Shown here piece after piece: positions 20,806 to 30,666 of a stretch of DNA of 40,386 nucleotides (the stretch's first letter is position 1; each line of letters opens with the position of its first letter). Both the position numbers and the translations under genes were made by a program. The notes under the pieces were generated by a model. It was given only the letters and a program-made list of their open reading frames with translations, was not told where the DNA came from and did not search any database. Location: assembly GCA_026987955.1 (NCBI GenBank), contig JALSME010000100.1:1-40386 (forward strand), in the 5' to 3' direction. The stretch comes from Sulfurospirillum sp. (GTDB lineage Bacteria > Campylobacterota > Campylobacteria > Campylobacterales > Sulfurospirillaceae).

Positions 20806-21881
20806 TGTCTAACCATTTTGGTAGAAAATTTACATTTACAACTTTTGGAGAGTCTCATGGCAAGGCTTTAGGCTGTGTGATAGATGGTGTTCCAGCAGGT
20901 CTATGTATAGATGAGGAGTTTATTCAAAGTGAACTAGACAGAAGAAAACCAGGTCAAAACAAGTTTGCAACTGCAAGAAGAGAGGGCGATAAGGTAGAGA
21001 TTTTAAGTGGTGTTTTTGAGGGTAAATCAACAGGAACACCTATTGCCCTTGTCATTTTCAATGAGAATCAAAAAAGCAGAGACTATGAGAATGTAAAAGA
21101 TATATTTCGTCCAGGTCATGCTGATTTTACTTACTTTTACAAGTATGGACTTAGAGATTATAGAGGTGGAGGAAGAAGTAGTGCTAGAGAGACAGCAGCT
21201 AGAGTAGCAGCTGGTGCAATAGCAAAGCTAATGCTAAATCAAATAGGTCTACATGTAAAGAGCGGAGTTTGTGAAATTGCAGGTATAAAAGCTGAAAACT
21301 TGGACTTTAATTATGTGCAAAATAGTGAAATATATGCGCTTGATTGCAAGAAAGAGCAGAGCTGGAAAGATGCGATAATTGGTGCTAAAAATTCTCATGA
21401 CTCTGTTGGTGGAGTTGCACATATAAAAGTTGAAGGAGTACCAGTTGGACTTGGAGAGCCACTTTATTATAAATTAGATGCTATCTTAGCAGAGGCTATG
21501 ATGGGAATCAATGGCGTAAAAGCAGTCGAAATTGGTGAGGGATTTAACTCCTCTTCTCTAAGAGGTTCTCAAAACAATGACAATATCAAGCAAGATGGTT
21601 TTGTTACAAATCATAGCGGAGGAATACTAGGAGGCATAAGCAACGGGGAGCCAATAGACTTAAGAGTCTACTTTAAACCAACACCATCAATATTTATAAA
21701 TCAAGATACTGTAGATACTTCAAATAAAGAGCAAAATTGTGCTTTAAAAGGGAGGCATGATCCTTGTATAGCAGTAAGAGGGAGTGTGGTTGCTGAGTCT
21801 ATGACAGCATTAGTTTTAGCCGATATGGTTCTACTTGGTATGAGTTCAAGAATTGAAAATGTCAAAAAAGTTTTTTCTTAG
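20805..21881 (+). CDS. aroC: chorismate synthase
   Basis: FTTFGESHGKALGCVIDGVPAG; RPGHADFTY; DYRGGGRSSARETAARVAAGAIAK. Confidence 0.98.
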   Translation: MSNHFGRKFTFTTFGESHGKALGCVIDGVPAGLCIDEEFIQSELDRRKPGQNKFATARREGDKVEILSGVFEGKSTGTPIALVIFNENQKSRDYENVKDIFRPGHADFTYFYKYGLRDYRGGGRSSARETAARVAAGAIAKLMLNQIGLHVKSGVCEIAGIKAENLDFNYVQNSEIYALDCKKEQSWKDAIIGAKNSHDSVGGVAHIKVEGVPVGLGEPLYYKLDAILAEAMMGINGVKAVEIGEGFNSSSLRGSQNNDNIKQDGFVTNHSGGILGGISNGEPIDLRVYFKPTPSIFINQDTVDTSNKEQNCALKGRHDPCIAVRGSVVAESMTALVLADMVLLGMSSRIENVKKVFS

Positions 21882-22710
21882 TTTTTTACTCTTTTTTACT
21901 GTTACTATTGTTCTGTTTTTTACTATTGAATATATGCTTGAGGATAAACCTGTTACTAAAAAAGTAGATATTATTAAAAAAGCAGATATAGTTAAAAAGA
22001 GTTATAAGTATAGAAAGTATCTACATGTAGAGCAGTTTTATAAAGAGATTACAAAAGATGCTATAGAAATCGGTATGAAATACAATGTACCACCACCAGC
22101 ACTTTTAGCAATTGCAGGAGTAGAATCAGGATATGGAAGGGGCTATGTTGCTCATATAACTGGCAATATACTAAGCCTTGGTGCCAACTCAAATGAACCA
22201 GAACTTCCTGCTTTGTACTTACCAAACCTAAAAAGTGATAGTTCCAAAGTGCTTTTTGGTGCACAGATATATAAGTATAAGGACGATGAACTTATATGGA
22301 AAAATAGGCCCAATAGTTTAAAAAAAGACTATAGGCCAAAAGGTATTGCAGGTAGTCCAGAGTTTTTAGACTACTTAGATACTAACCCATCTAAAAAAAG
22401 AGAAGCACACTATACTTGTATGGAAGATTTTGCAAGTAAATGGATAAGCCTTAGTAAAAAGTTTAAACCATTCGTTGATGCGAGAAAAATGCTAGATGAA
22501 CAGGTAAAACTTCACTCGAAAGAGATTTTGTTCGATAGAGATCTAAATATAAAGTTTATTTATATGATTGGTGGAAAAGAGAATTCGTTTAACTATCGTA
22601 AATCTTGGCCTAAAAAAGTTGTAAATATTATGGACAATGTAGGTTTACTAGATCTTACATATTCTCTACATGTAGAGGGCAAGACTTTTAAAAATGCTTG
22701 GGCACTTTAA
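21859..22710 (+). CDS. Bax-like glucosaminidase-domain protein
   Basis: N-terminal TM; PPPALLAIAGVESGYGRGYVAHITGNILSLG. Confidence 0.8.
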   Translation: MSKKFFLSFLLFFTVTIVLFFTIEYMLEDKPVTKKVDIIKKADIVKKSYKYRKYLHVEQFYKEITKDAIEIGMKYNVPPPALLAIAGVESGYGRGYVAHITGNILSLGANSNEPELPALYLPNLKSDSSKVLFGAQIYKYKDDELIWKNRPNSLKKDYRPKGIAGSPEFLDYLDTNPSKKREAHYTCMEDFASKWISLSKKFKPFVDARKMLDEQVKLHSKEILFDRDLNIKFIYMIGGKENSFNYRKSWPKKVVNIMDNVGLLDLTYSLHVEGKTFKNAWAL

Positions 22711-22726
22711 AGAGATATAAAATTTA

Positions 22727-22753
22727 CCAAGATAATAGGAGTTATTATCTTGG
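22727..22753. terminator. bidirectional terminator-like hairpin between convergent genes
   Basis: CCAAGATAATA-ggagt-TATTATCTTGG, perfect 11-bp stem. Confidence 0.75.
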
Positions 22754-22762
22754 CTTAATAAA

Positions 22763-23170
22763 TTAGAGTACAAGTATCTTATCGCTACAAGATATTGTGC
22801 CTTCTTGTGTAACTTTTGCAAAAATACCTCTATCTTTTTTCAACAGAAGAGGTAGTTTGCTATCTATACATGACAATGTTTTACAAATAGGGCATTTTTG
22901 ACTAATTTCCAAAATGACATCTCCTATTTGAAGCTTTGCACCTATATCAAGAGAATATGGGTTGAAATCTACCAAAATATTTTCCCCAAGTTCTCCGTAC
23001 TCTAACTCAATCATATTTTTTTTTGCAAGCTCATAGCTATAGGTAGAAGATATTAAAACTGATCGTTTTATATTCTTTCCATGATATTTATCATTTACTA
23101 CACCACCAAGGTCAAGCTTTAAGTTATCACACTCTTTTTTTGCTCTAAATAGTTTTAATATATTAGACAT
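22763..23170 (-). CDS. MOSC-domain protein
   Basis: 135 aa; GGVVNDKYHGKNIKRSVLI, LGENILVDF, LQIGDVILEISQKCPICKTL. Confidence 0.8.
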   Translation of the reverse strand: MSNILKLFRAKKECDNLKLDLGGVVNDKYHGKNIKRSVLISSTYSYELAKKNMIELEYGELGENILVDFNPYSLDIGAKLQIGDVILEISQKCPICKTLSCIDSKLPLLLKKDRGIFAKVTQEGTISCSDKILVL

Positions 23171-23190
23171 TTTTTATCCAGCTCTTTATG

Positions 23191-23586
23191 TTACATCTTT
23201 TTTTCATAAGGGTTAACAGGAAGTGCGCTCAAAGGAAGATTTTTTCTTCTCTCTATTTTATCATCAGGTGCATAGTTAGTAGCAAGATAATCTAAAATAG
23301 ATTTTTCAGTTGCAGGATCAAATTCCCAAAGTCCTTGAGTTTTTTGCATCCATCTGATCATATCTTTCCATGTGTCTCTACTTCCTCTTTGAAGTGTTAT
23401 GAACTTTGCACTGTGACAAGCAGTACAGTTAGCGACAACATTTTCAATACCTTTTGCAACAATCAATCCAGTTTCAGGATCAATTGCTGTAATTTTTTTT
23501 ACTTGTTTAGGTTGAGCCGCATTAACATTAAGTGCAAATAGTGCACTTAATGTTATTAGTGTAAGGATTTTCATAGGTTTTTTCAT
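23191..23586 (-). CDS. sorB: sulfite dehydrogenase cytochrome c subunit (SorB-like)
   Basis: Signal peptide; CTACHS haem motif; MIRWMQKTQGLWEF; directly downstream of the sorA-like gene. Confidence 0.8.
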   Translation of the reverse strand: MKKPMKILTLITLSALFALNVNAAQPKQVKKITAIDPETGLIVAKGIENVVANCTACHSAKFITLQRGSRDTWKDMIRWMQKTQGLWEFDPATEKSILDYLATNYAPDDKIERRKNLPLSALPVNPYEKKM

Positions 23587-23595
23587 GAGTTTTTC

Positions 23596-24936
23596 CTATA
23601 CAGCTTGTATTGCGATTCTGTGGCAAGAGTTATTCAAGTAACCTCTTGGGTTCCATCCAGGAAGTACCATAGGTTGCTTTTTACCATTGCTATCAGTTGC
23701 TCTTGCCCATACTTCATAGTATCCATCAAGTGGAAGGCTAACAGTAGTTGACCATTTTTGCCATGCTAGTCTATTAGGAGCTTTTTCTAATTTAGCTTTT
23801 TGCCAAGACGCACCAAAATCAATAGATACCTCTACCTCTTTTACAGACAAGTCTCCAGCCCATGCTTTTCCTCTTACTTCAAATAGTTTTCCAGCTTCTC
23901 TATTTACTCCAGTTTTAGGGAATGTCACTATAGATTTAACAGGCATTGATTCAATGACTCTCATATCTTTATTTGGTACTTTTGTACCAGGTGCAACAGG
24001 ATTTGAAGGTACTCTATATGATTGTCCTGTCATTTTTTTACCATCATGCTGAGTGTCTCTGATAAATATTTTTTTCAACCATTTTCCACTTACTGATGCA
24101 GGCCAACCACCAGCAACAAGTCTTAGAGGTGCACCATTTTGATAGTGAATTGCTTCTCCATTTACTTCCCATGCAAGTAGTGTTTCAGGCTCAAGAGCTT
24201 TAGATAAAGGAACACCTCTTGAGATAGTATGCTTCTCAGGATCACCACTAAGGTGAGTATCAGCCCCAAGGTAACCAATATAGATGGCTTTTTGAGTAAG
24301 TCCCATATCTTCTAGCACATCTTTTAGTCTAACACCAGTCCATTTTGGACATGCTATAGCACCTGTTGACCACTGATTTCCTTTAGCTGGAGGATTAAAT
24401 TCAGATCTACCATTTCCACCACATTCAATTTGAAGAGCATAAGTATGTGTTTTGTACTTTTTCTTTAAATCTGCTATAGATAGAGTAACAGTTTGTTTTT
24501 TTGTTGTTGTACCCTTGTCGGCGATAATTTCAAATGTCCAGCTATCTGTATTTTCTACAGTTGTATTTTCAGCAGGTGGTTGCCCATTGTTTCTTATAAA
24601 TGCATATTTGTTAGAAGTAAAATCTTCGTCTAGCAAGTGAGGAGGAGTCTCTGCATTAATTGGTCTATCATTAAGATATACTAATCCTGTTTTGCCTTTA
24701 ACTTTAAATGGCTCATTTGTTGCAGCTAATGCGGCAGGTATAAGACCTCCTGGCATTTTGTCTGCAAAAGGTATTTTTGAACCAACTACTGCTGCCATTG
24801 CAATAAGAGCAGATTTTTTTAAGAAACCTCTTCTTGTTTTAGGATCTACTTCTCTTCCAAATACCTCTAAATCCGCTTTTTCTGGGTCTTGTGCATATGC
24901 TTCATGAATCCCAATCTCTTTTTTTTCTTCAGTCAT
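23596..24936 (-). CDS. sorA: sulfite dehydrogenase molybdopterin subunit (SorA/SoxC-like)
   Basis: Tat signal TRRGFLKKSA; sulfite-oxidase fold motifs ALQIECGGNGRSEFNPP, NGAPLRLVAGGWP, GKWLKKIFI. Start refined to MTEEKKE. Confidence 0.85.
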   Translation of the reverse strand: MTEEKKEIGIHEAYAQDPEKADLEVFGREVDPKTRRGFLKKSALIAMAAVVGSKIPFADKMPGGLIPAALAATNEPFKVKGKTGLVYLNDRPINAETPPHLLDEDFTSNKYAFIRNNGQPPAENTTVENTDSWTFEIIADKGTTTKKQTVTLSIADLKKKYKTHTYALQIECGGNGRSEFNPPAKGNQWSTGAIACPKWTGVRLKDVLEDMGLTQKAIYIGYLGADTHLSGDPEKHTISRGVPLSKALEPETLLAWEVNGEAIHYQNGAPLRLVAGGWPASVSGKWLKKIFIRDTQHDGKKMTGQSYRVPSNPVAPGTKVPNKDMRVIESMPVKSIVTFPKTGVNREAGKLFEVRGKAWAGDLSVKEVEVSIDFGASWQKAKLEKAPNRLAWQKWSTTVSLPLDGYYEVWARATDSNGKKQPMVLPGWNPRGYLNNSCHRIAIQAV

Positions 24937-24956
24937 TACCAGTCCTTCTTTAAAAT

Positions 24957-24979
24957 ATTTCAAACTAATTATTTGAAAT
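24957..24979. promoter_or_regulatory. inverted repeat in the sorA leader
   Basis: ATTTCAAA-N7-TTTGAAAT immediately upstream of the refined sorA start. Confidence 0.45.
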
Positions 24980-25000
24980 TCTTATACTAGTTTAACAGAG

Positions 25001-25022
25001 TTTTATTAAAATTTTATTAAAA
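25001..25022. repeat. 11-bp tandem duplication upstream of sorA
   Basis: TTTTATTAAAA TTTTATTAAAA. Confidence 0.7.
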
Positions 25023-25113
25023 TGATGCTTTTTTATTGTTTTTGTATATAATTAATTATAATAATTACCAATTTGCTCATTTTTTCTAGATTTAAGGGTT
25101 TTTAGAGGTGCCC

Positions 25114-25662
25114 TTAAAATAGAGTAGGTTCTCTTAAAGATTTAATTTTAAAACTTTTTCTATGGATTGAAGAGTAACCAAATTTTTCAATCTCCTTTAT
25201 GTGCAGAGCTGTTCCATATCCCTTATGTTTTTCAAATGAGTAGTTAGAAAAATCACTTGAAATTGAATACATATAGCGATCACGACTTACTTTAGCTAAA
25301 ATACTTGCAGCACTAACTTCAGCTACACTAGCATCTGCTTTTACTTTTGTTTTAACTCCTTGAACACCAAAAGAGCAATTACCGTCCATGAGTATGTCGC
25401 AGTTAGAAAAATGCTCTTTTATAGTCTTTATTGCATACTGCAAGCACCAACTTAGTCCTTTTTTATCTATAGTTGTGTTTTTACAAAAAACAATTTTATA
25501 ATCTGCATTTTTTTTGATTATATCAAATAACAATTCTCTCTTCTTCTCACTAATAGCCTTTGAATCACCTATGCCATCTATATCTTTACTTAAAACTACA
25601 CCAGCTACAACAAGGGGACCAGCAATGCAACCTCTCCCTGCTTCATCAATACCACACAGCAT
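25114..25662 (-). CDS. rnhB: ribonuclease HII
   Basis: CGIDEAGRGCIAGPLVVAGV; KVKADASVAEVSAASILAKVSRD. Confidence 0.96.
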   Translation of the reverse strand: MLCGIDEAGRGCIAGPLVVAGVVLSKDIDGIGDSKAISEKKRELLFDIIKKNADYKIVFCKNTTIDKKGLSWCLQYAIKTIKEHFSNCDILMDGNCSFGVQGVKTKVKADASVAEVSAASILAKVSRDRYMYSISSDFSNYSFEKHKGYGTALHIKEIEKFGYSSIHRKSFKIKSLREPTLF

Positions 25663-27236
25663 TAAACTTGTATATCTTTCATTGTTACAAGAGTATCAGT
25701 TTTAAATTTATGATCTTGTTCAGGATAATCTTTTCTAAAATGTGCTCCACGACTCTCTTCTCGTAGCAGTGCTGACATAGCAATTGTTTTTGCAACCAAA
25801 ATAGAGTTTTTAAGCTCTATCATTGCCTTTAGAGTAGAAGTTGTTCCATTGTTTGTATTTTTTATCTGTTCTTCTATAACTATAAGTTCTTCAAATGCTT
25901 TTTTAATACCATCTTCATCTCTAATTATACCAAGATAATTAAATAAAATTTCACCAATTTGATTTCTTATTTGGTTTGCATTTACTCTTTTTGATTCTTC
26001 TTTTAGCTCTTCTATATAGTGAATATCTTTCATGATTTCGTAGTAGTCTACACCATTGAACTTACCCTTTCTATTGGCAAATTTAATCGCTTCATAAGCA
26101 GCTATTTTTCCAAAAACTGCTCCTTGTGAAAGTGAGTTTCCTCCTAGCCTATTGGCTCCATTTACGCCATTATCTCCAGCTTCACCAACAATAAAAAGTC
26201 CATCTATAGATGTTCTTCCAATTGTATCGGTTTTGATTCCTCCCATCGTGTAGTGAGCAACTGGTGATATAGGAATAAAATCTTTAGTTACATCAAGTTT
26301 TTTTAATGTTTTTACTCTTTTTTTTATGCCAATAAGTTTTGTATTGATTAGCTCCTCGGGGAGATGAGTTAGATCTAAGTATACTTTTCTATCTTTTGCA
26401 AGCTCTTTATATATCGCCCTTGTTACAAAATCTCTAGTATTTAGCTCATCTACAAATGACTCTCCATTCTCATCTACTAGTCTTCCTCCCTCTCCACGAG
26501 CAGCTTCACTAATTAAAAAATTTGAACCATCTAGTCCTGTTGGGTGAAATTGTACAAATTCTAGATTCATCGCTTCAAGTCCAGCACGCAGTCCCATAGC
26601 TATGCCATCACCTGTTGCATCTCTAACATTTGAGGTATGATTTTTATAAAGTGATGCAAAGCCTCCACTTGCCAAGATAAGACTTTTTGCTTCACATACA
26701 AGTACTTTTTTATTAACTTCATCCAATAGAGTTACTCCTGAGATGATGTTGTCTTTTGTTACGAGATTAATTGCCATATAATTTTTCAATATATCAATCC
26801 CATACTCTTTAATTACTCCATATAGAGTTTTCATAATCGCAGCACCAGTCTCATCTGCAGCATGTACTGTTCTTTTGAACTTAGAGCCACCAAATGAGCG
26901 TTGTGAAATTTTTCCATTTTTAAGCTTATCAAATGCTACCCCATATTGAGAAAGGTCTCTTACCGCTGCGGGAGCCTGTTCACAAAATATATTGATTGCC
27001 TCTTTGTTACCAACACCAAGTGAGCTTTTGTATGTTTCATGAGCATGTTCAAATATACTATCTTTATCTTTCATATTTCCCATTGCCGCATTAATACCAC
27101 CTTTTGCCATAAATGAGTTATTGGCAGTTGGAGATGCTTTTGTTATTAGTGCTACATTTGCTCCTAGTTCTTTAGCTTCAATTGCTGCTCTCATACCTGA
27201 TATACCACTTCCAATCACTACAATATCATATTTCAT
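25662..27236 (-). CDS. FAD-dependent fumarate reductase/succinate dehydrogenase/L-aspartate oxidase-family flavoprotein
   Basis: GSGISGMRAAIEAKELGANVALITK; QFHPTGLDGSNFLISEAARGEGGRLVDENGESF; ESRGAHFRKDYPEQD. Confidence 0.85.
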   Translation of the reverse strand: MKYDIVVIGSGISGMRAAIEAKELGANVALITKASPTANNSFMAKGGINAAMGNMKDKDSIFEHAHETYKSSLGVGNKEAINIFCEQAPAAVRDLSQYGVAFDKLKNGKISQRSFGGSKFKRTVHAADETGAAIMKTLYGVIKEYGIDILKNYMAINLVTKDNIISGVTLLDEVNKKVLVCEAKSLILASGGFASLYKNHTSNVRDATGDGIAMGLRAGLEAMNLEFVQFHPTGLDGSNFLISEAARGEGGRLVDENGESFVDELNTRDFVTRAIYKELAKDRKVYLDLTHLPEELINTKLIGIKKRVKTLKKLDVTKDFIPISPVAHYTMGGIKTDTIGRTSIDGLFIVGEAGDNGVNGANRLGGNSLSQGAVFGKIAAYEAIKFANRKGKFNGVDYYEIMKDIHYIEELKEESKRVNANQIRNQIGEILFNYLGIIRDEDGIKKAFEELIVIEEQIKNTNNGTTSTLKAMIELKNSILVAKTIAMSALLREESRGAHFRKDYPEQDHKFKTDTLVTMKDIQV

Positions 27237-27356
27237 ATGCGCTCCTTAGTGTATATTCTACAATATTAAAATAAGAATATACTAAAAAAGCTATAATTTA
27301 TTAAATATTTATAAAATTTTAGTAATAATGTATAAAATTAATATACAGGAGTCATT

Positions 27357-28310
27357 ATGGGCAGTAAAAGCAAAGTTTCGGTTATCGGGGTTGGCAATGT
27401 AGGAAGAGTTGTAGCTTATTCTGTTGCTATGCAGGGATTGGCTCATGAGGTTGTTCTTGTTGGTAGAAATGCAGATAAAGTAAAAGGTGAAGCTCTTGAT
27501 ATGAATCAGGCATCAGCTGCTATGCGTTCACATTCTGTTGTAAAAGTAGCAGAAAGTTATGAAGATATAAAAGATAGTAAAGTTATTGTAATTACAGCAG
27601 GACAACCAAGAACTGAGGGTATGAGTCGTGATGATCTTTTGGTTAAAAATGCTGAAATTGTGCGAGATATCTCTGCCCAAATAAAAATTCACGCACCAGA
27701 TTCAATAGTAATAGTTGTTTCTAATCCACTTGATGTTATGACATATATTGCTCTAAAAGAGACAGGGTTTCCAAAAGAAAGAGTTTTAGGTATGGCGGGT
27801 ATTTTAGATGCAGCAAGAATGACCCACTTTATACAAGAAAAACTAGGCTATGGTGCAGGGCAGATTAGAGTTAGTGTCGTTGGTGGTCATGGAGATACTA
27901 TGGTTCTTCTTCCTCGCTTTACAACGGTTGCCGGAGTTCCACTTTATGATTTGTTAAATGAAAAAGAAGTTGATGAAATAGTAGAAAAAACTATTCATGC
28001 TGGTGCGGAGATAGTAAAACATATGGGAACATCAGCATATCTAGCACCAGGTAAATCAACAGCTATTATGATAGAAGCAATTTTGAGAGATAAAAAAACA
28101 ATTTTTTCATGCTCAATTCAAATGGATGGGGAGTATGGATATAACGGAGATGTAAATGGAGTCCCAGTAATGCTAGGAAGTGGTGGTGGAGAGAGAATTA
28201 TAGAATTTGTATTGGATAGATGTGAAAAAAAGCAGTTTGCAAAGAGTGTTGAATCTGTCAGTGGTGTTATACAGAAGCTTAAAGACAAGGGGTTCTTTGA
28301 TTCAAAATGA
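27357..28310 (+). CDS. mdh: malate dehydrogenase
   Basis: VSVIGVGNVGRVVAYSVA; GMAGILDAARM; SVVGGHGDTMVLLPR. Confidence 0.93.
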   Translation: MGSKSKVSVIGVGNVGRVVAYSVAMQGLAHEVVLVGRNADKVKGEALDMNQASAAMRSHSVVKVAESYEDIKDSKVIVITAGQPRTEGMSRDDLLVKNAEIVRDISAQIKIHAPDSIVIVVSNPLDVMTYIALKETGFPKERVLGMAGILDAARMTHFIQEKLGYGAGQIRVSVVGGHGDTMVLLPRFTTVAGVPLYDLLNEKEVDEIVEKTIHAGAEIVKHMGTSAYLAPGKSTAIMIEAILRDKKTIFSCSIQMDGEYGYNGDVNGVPVMLGSGGGERIIEFVLDRCEKKQFAKSVESVSGVIQKLKDKGFFDSK

Positions 28311-28335
28311 TAAAAAGTTAAAGCCAGTGAACTAT

Positions 28336-28360
28336 GGATATTCACAAAGAGTGAATATTC
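28336..28360 (+). terminator. terminator-like hairpin after mdh
   Basis: ATATTCAC-aaaga-GTGAATAT followed by TCTCTTTT. Confidence 0.65.
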
Positions 28361-28381
28361 TCTTTTAGTATTTTGTTTATT

Positions 28382-28398
28382 CCCCCCCCCTTTTTTTT
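28382..28398. repeat. homopolymeric C tract followed by T tract
   Basis: About C9 then T8, intergenic, about 100 bp upstream of the 28498 gene. Confidence 0.8.
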
Positions 28399-28497
28399 AC
28401 CTTTTTATATTATATACTTCATTTAAACAAATTATGAAATATAGTTCACCAAAGTCGTGCTTGTTCTTGGATGGCTATATATAAAGGATGGTATAAA

Positions 28498-28836
28498 ATG
28501 AAATTAAAATATTTGATATTAGTTTTCTTGTTGATTTCTACACTGAATGCTACACAAAATACTGTAGATACCAATAGTGAAATGGCAAATCAAGAAATGT
28601 TTTTAGGAAAAGTGTTAGAGGTTATTCCAGTTCCTGGTTTTAAATATATGAAAGTTAAAACAAACAATAAAGAAATATGGGTAGGCATTATGGATGTTCC
28701 AAATCCCTTTAAAGTTTCTAAAGGCGATAAAATAAGCTACGACATATCAACAGTAATGCGAAATTACAAAAGTAGCTTACTCAATAGAGTATTTAAAGAA
28801 GTTATTTTTGCATCTAAAGTAACTTTGGTTAATTAA
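28498..28836 (+). CDS. small periplasmic OB-like protein (NrfJ-related)
   Basis: Signal peptide MKLKYLILVFLLISTLNA; GKVLEVIPVPGFKYMKVKTNNKEIWVGI. Confidence 0.65.
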   Translation: MKLKYLILVFLLISTLNATQNTVDTNSEMANQEMFLGKVLEVIPVPGFKYMKVKTNNKEIWVGIMDVPNPFKVSKGDKISYDISTVMRNYKSSLLNRVFKEVIFASKVTLVN

Positions 28837-28853
28837 TTTTTTATGGGGTATAT

Positions 28854-29135
28854 ATGAAGTTAATTGTATTACTATTTGTTTTGTATAGTTCTGTTTTGTT
28901 TGCCCAAGTCAATATAGATGAATGCAAGAAGTGTCATGGTGAAAAATTTGAAAAAATTGCATATGGAGTTAGCGAAATTGTTAAAAATATGAGTAAATTA
29001 GAAATTGAAAAGGCACTTTTGGCATATAAATCAGGCAAAAGAGATAAGTATGGCATGGGTTTGATTATGAAATTAAGGACTAGATTCTACAAAGTAAACA
29101 AACTTAAAGAGATTGCAAAAAAAATTGGAAGATAA
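28854..29135 (+). CDS. small periplasmic c-type cytochrome
   Basis: Signal peptide and single CKKCH haem motif; 93 aa. Confidence 0.8.
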   Translation: MKLIVLLFVLYSSVLFAQVNIDECKKCHGEKFEKIAYGVSEIVKNMSKLEIEKALLAYKSGKRDKYGMGLIMKLRTRFYKVNKLKEIAKKIGR

Positions 29136-29143
29136 GTTAAAGC

Positions 29144-29162
29144 AGAGGGCTTAAAGCCCTCT
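29144..29162. terminator. bidirectional terminator-like hairpin
   Basis: AGAGGGCTT-a-AAGCCCTCT between the convergent cytochrome gene and glnA. Confidence 0.75.
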
Positions 29163-29167
29163 ATTAT

Positions 29168-30598
29168 TTAGCAAGAGTAAGTTGATTTGAATTCAAATGC
29201 TGTTGGTCTTGCTTCATCTGGCCAAACTTGAGTTTCAAATTTGTAGTGTTGGTATGTGTCTATAAAATCATCGCTCATAACAGGTTTTAAGAAGTCATTG
29301 AATCTAATTAGTGATTCTAAAGATCCTCTTAGTGTATGAGGCATCTGCTCGATTCCCTTCTCTCTAATCTCAGCAAGAGTCATTTCAAAAAGATCTTCAT
29401 CCATTGGACCAATTGGTTCTGTTTTTTTCTTGATTCCATCTATACCAGCTAAAAGAAGAGCAGCAAATGCAAGATATGGACAAGCAGTAGAATCTGGGAA
29501 TCTCATCTCAGCTCTTACGGATTTTTCACCAGCACCATAAGGTATACGACAACTTGCACTTCTATTTTGTGAAGAGTAAGTCAAGATTGAAGGTGCTTCA
29601 AATCCTGGGATTAGTCTTTTGTAAGAGTTAGTAGATGGGTTTGTAAATGCAGCAACTGTTCTAGCATTTGCTAAAACTCCACCTATGTAGTGTCTTGCCA
29701 TATCACTTAGATTTGCATACTCGCCCTCTTTGTAAAACATATTTTTGCCATCTTTCCAGATAGACATATGTACATGCATACCGTTACCATTGTCACCATA
29801 AAGTGGTTTTGGCATAAATGTAGCAGTTTTACCATTTAGGTGAGCTACCATCTTAACAACATATTTGTACTTTTGTACATTGTCTGCTGCTTCAACTAGT
29901 GTTCCAAACTTAACACCAATCTCGCCTTGTGCTTGTGCAACTTCGTGGTGAACAACAAAAGTTTCAAGTCCGATTTGCTCCATAACTTGAACCATCTCAG
30001 CTCTTAAGTCAACCATGCTATCAGTTGGTTGGCAAGGGAAGTATCCACCTTTTGTTCTAGGACGGTGTCCTGTGTTGAATCCATCAGGGTAAGTTGCATC
30101 GTCACTCCACTCTCCCTCTTCTGATTCTACTTTATAGAAAGAGCAGTTTATATCATCTCTAATTTGAACATCATCAAATACAAAGAATTCATTTTCAGGA
30201 CCAAAATAAGCAACATCACCAAATCCTGTTTCGTTTAGGTGCTCTAGTGCTTTTTTAGCAATACTTCTTGGGCATTTCTCATACATTTGACCTTTGTAAA
30301 TATCATAAACATCACAAAAAACTATGATAGTTGAATCAGCAGTAAATGGATCTAAAAAAGCAGTTCCAGCTTCCGGCATAAGAATCATATCTGACTTATT
30401 TATCGGCTGCCATGCATCTACACTTGAGCCATCGAATGGTATACCATTTTTAAAACTATCTGCATCTATTGAATGCATAGTATATGTTAGATGGTGCCAC
30501 ATACCTTTCATATCTGTAAAGCGAAAGTCTACAAACTCGACTTCATTCTCTTTGCAGTACTCAAAAAACTCTTCAACACTATTGACAAATTTTCCCAT
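29168..30598 (-). CDS. glnA: glutamine synthetase type I
   Basis: [58 protein letters not shown]. Confidence 0.98.
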   Translation of the reverse strand: MGKFVNSVEEFFEYCKENEVEFVDFRFTDMKGMWHHLTYTMHSIDADSFKNGIPFDGSSVDAWQPINKSDMILMPEAGTAFLDPFTADSTIIVFCDVYDIYKGQMYEKCPRSIAKKALEHLNETGFGDVAYFGPENEFFVFDDVQIRDDINCSFYKVESEEGEWSDDATYPDGFNTGHRPRTKGGYFPCQPTDSMVDLRAEMVQVMEQIGLETFVVHHEVAQAQGEIGVKFGTLVEAADNVQKYKYVVKMVAHLNGKTATFMPKPLYGDNGNGMHVHMSIWKDGKNMFYKEGEYANLSDMARHYIGGVLANARTVAAFTNPSTNSYKRLIPGFEAPSILTYSSQNRSASCRIPYGAGEKSVRAEMRFPDSTACPYLAFAALLLAGIDGIKKKTEPIGPMDEDLFEMTLAEIREKGIEQMPHTLRGSLESLIRFNDFLKPVMSDDFIDTYQHYKFETQVWPDEARPTAFEFKSTYSC

Positions 30599-30666
30599 GT
30601 AATTCTCCTAAAATTATTTTGATATCATTTTATCCAATTAAAGTTAACAATTGATATAAATAATGA

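Noticed and set aside
25091-25118. TTTAAGGG/CCCTTAAA hairpin at the rnhB 3' end as a terminator
   Set aside because: Long 12-nt loop, overlaps the stop codon and has no T-tract in the rnhB direction.
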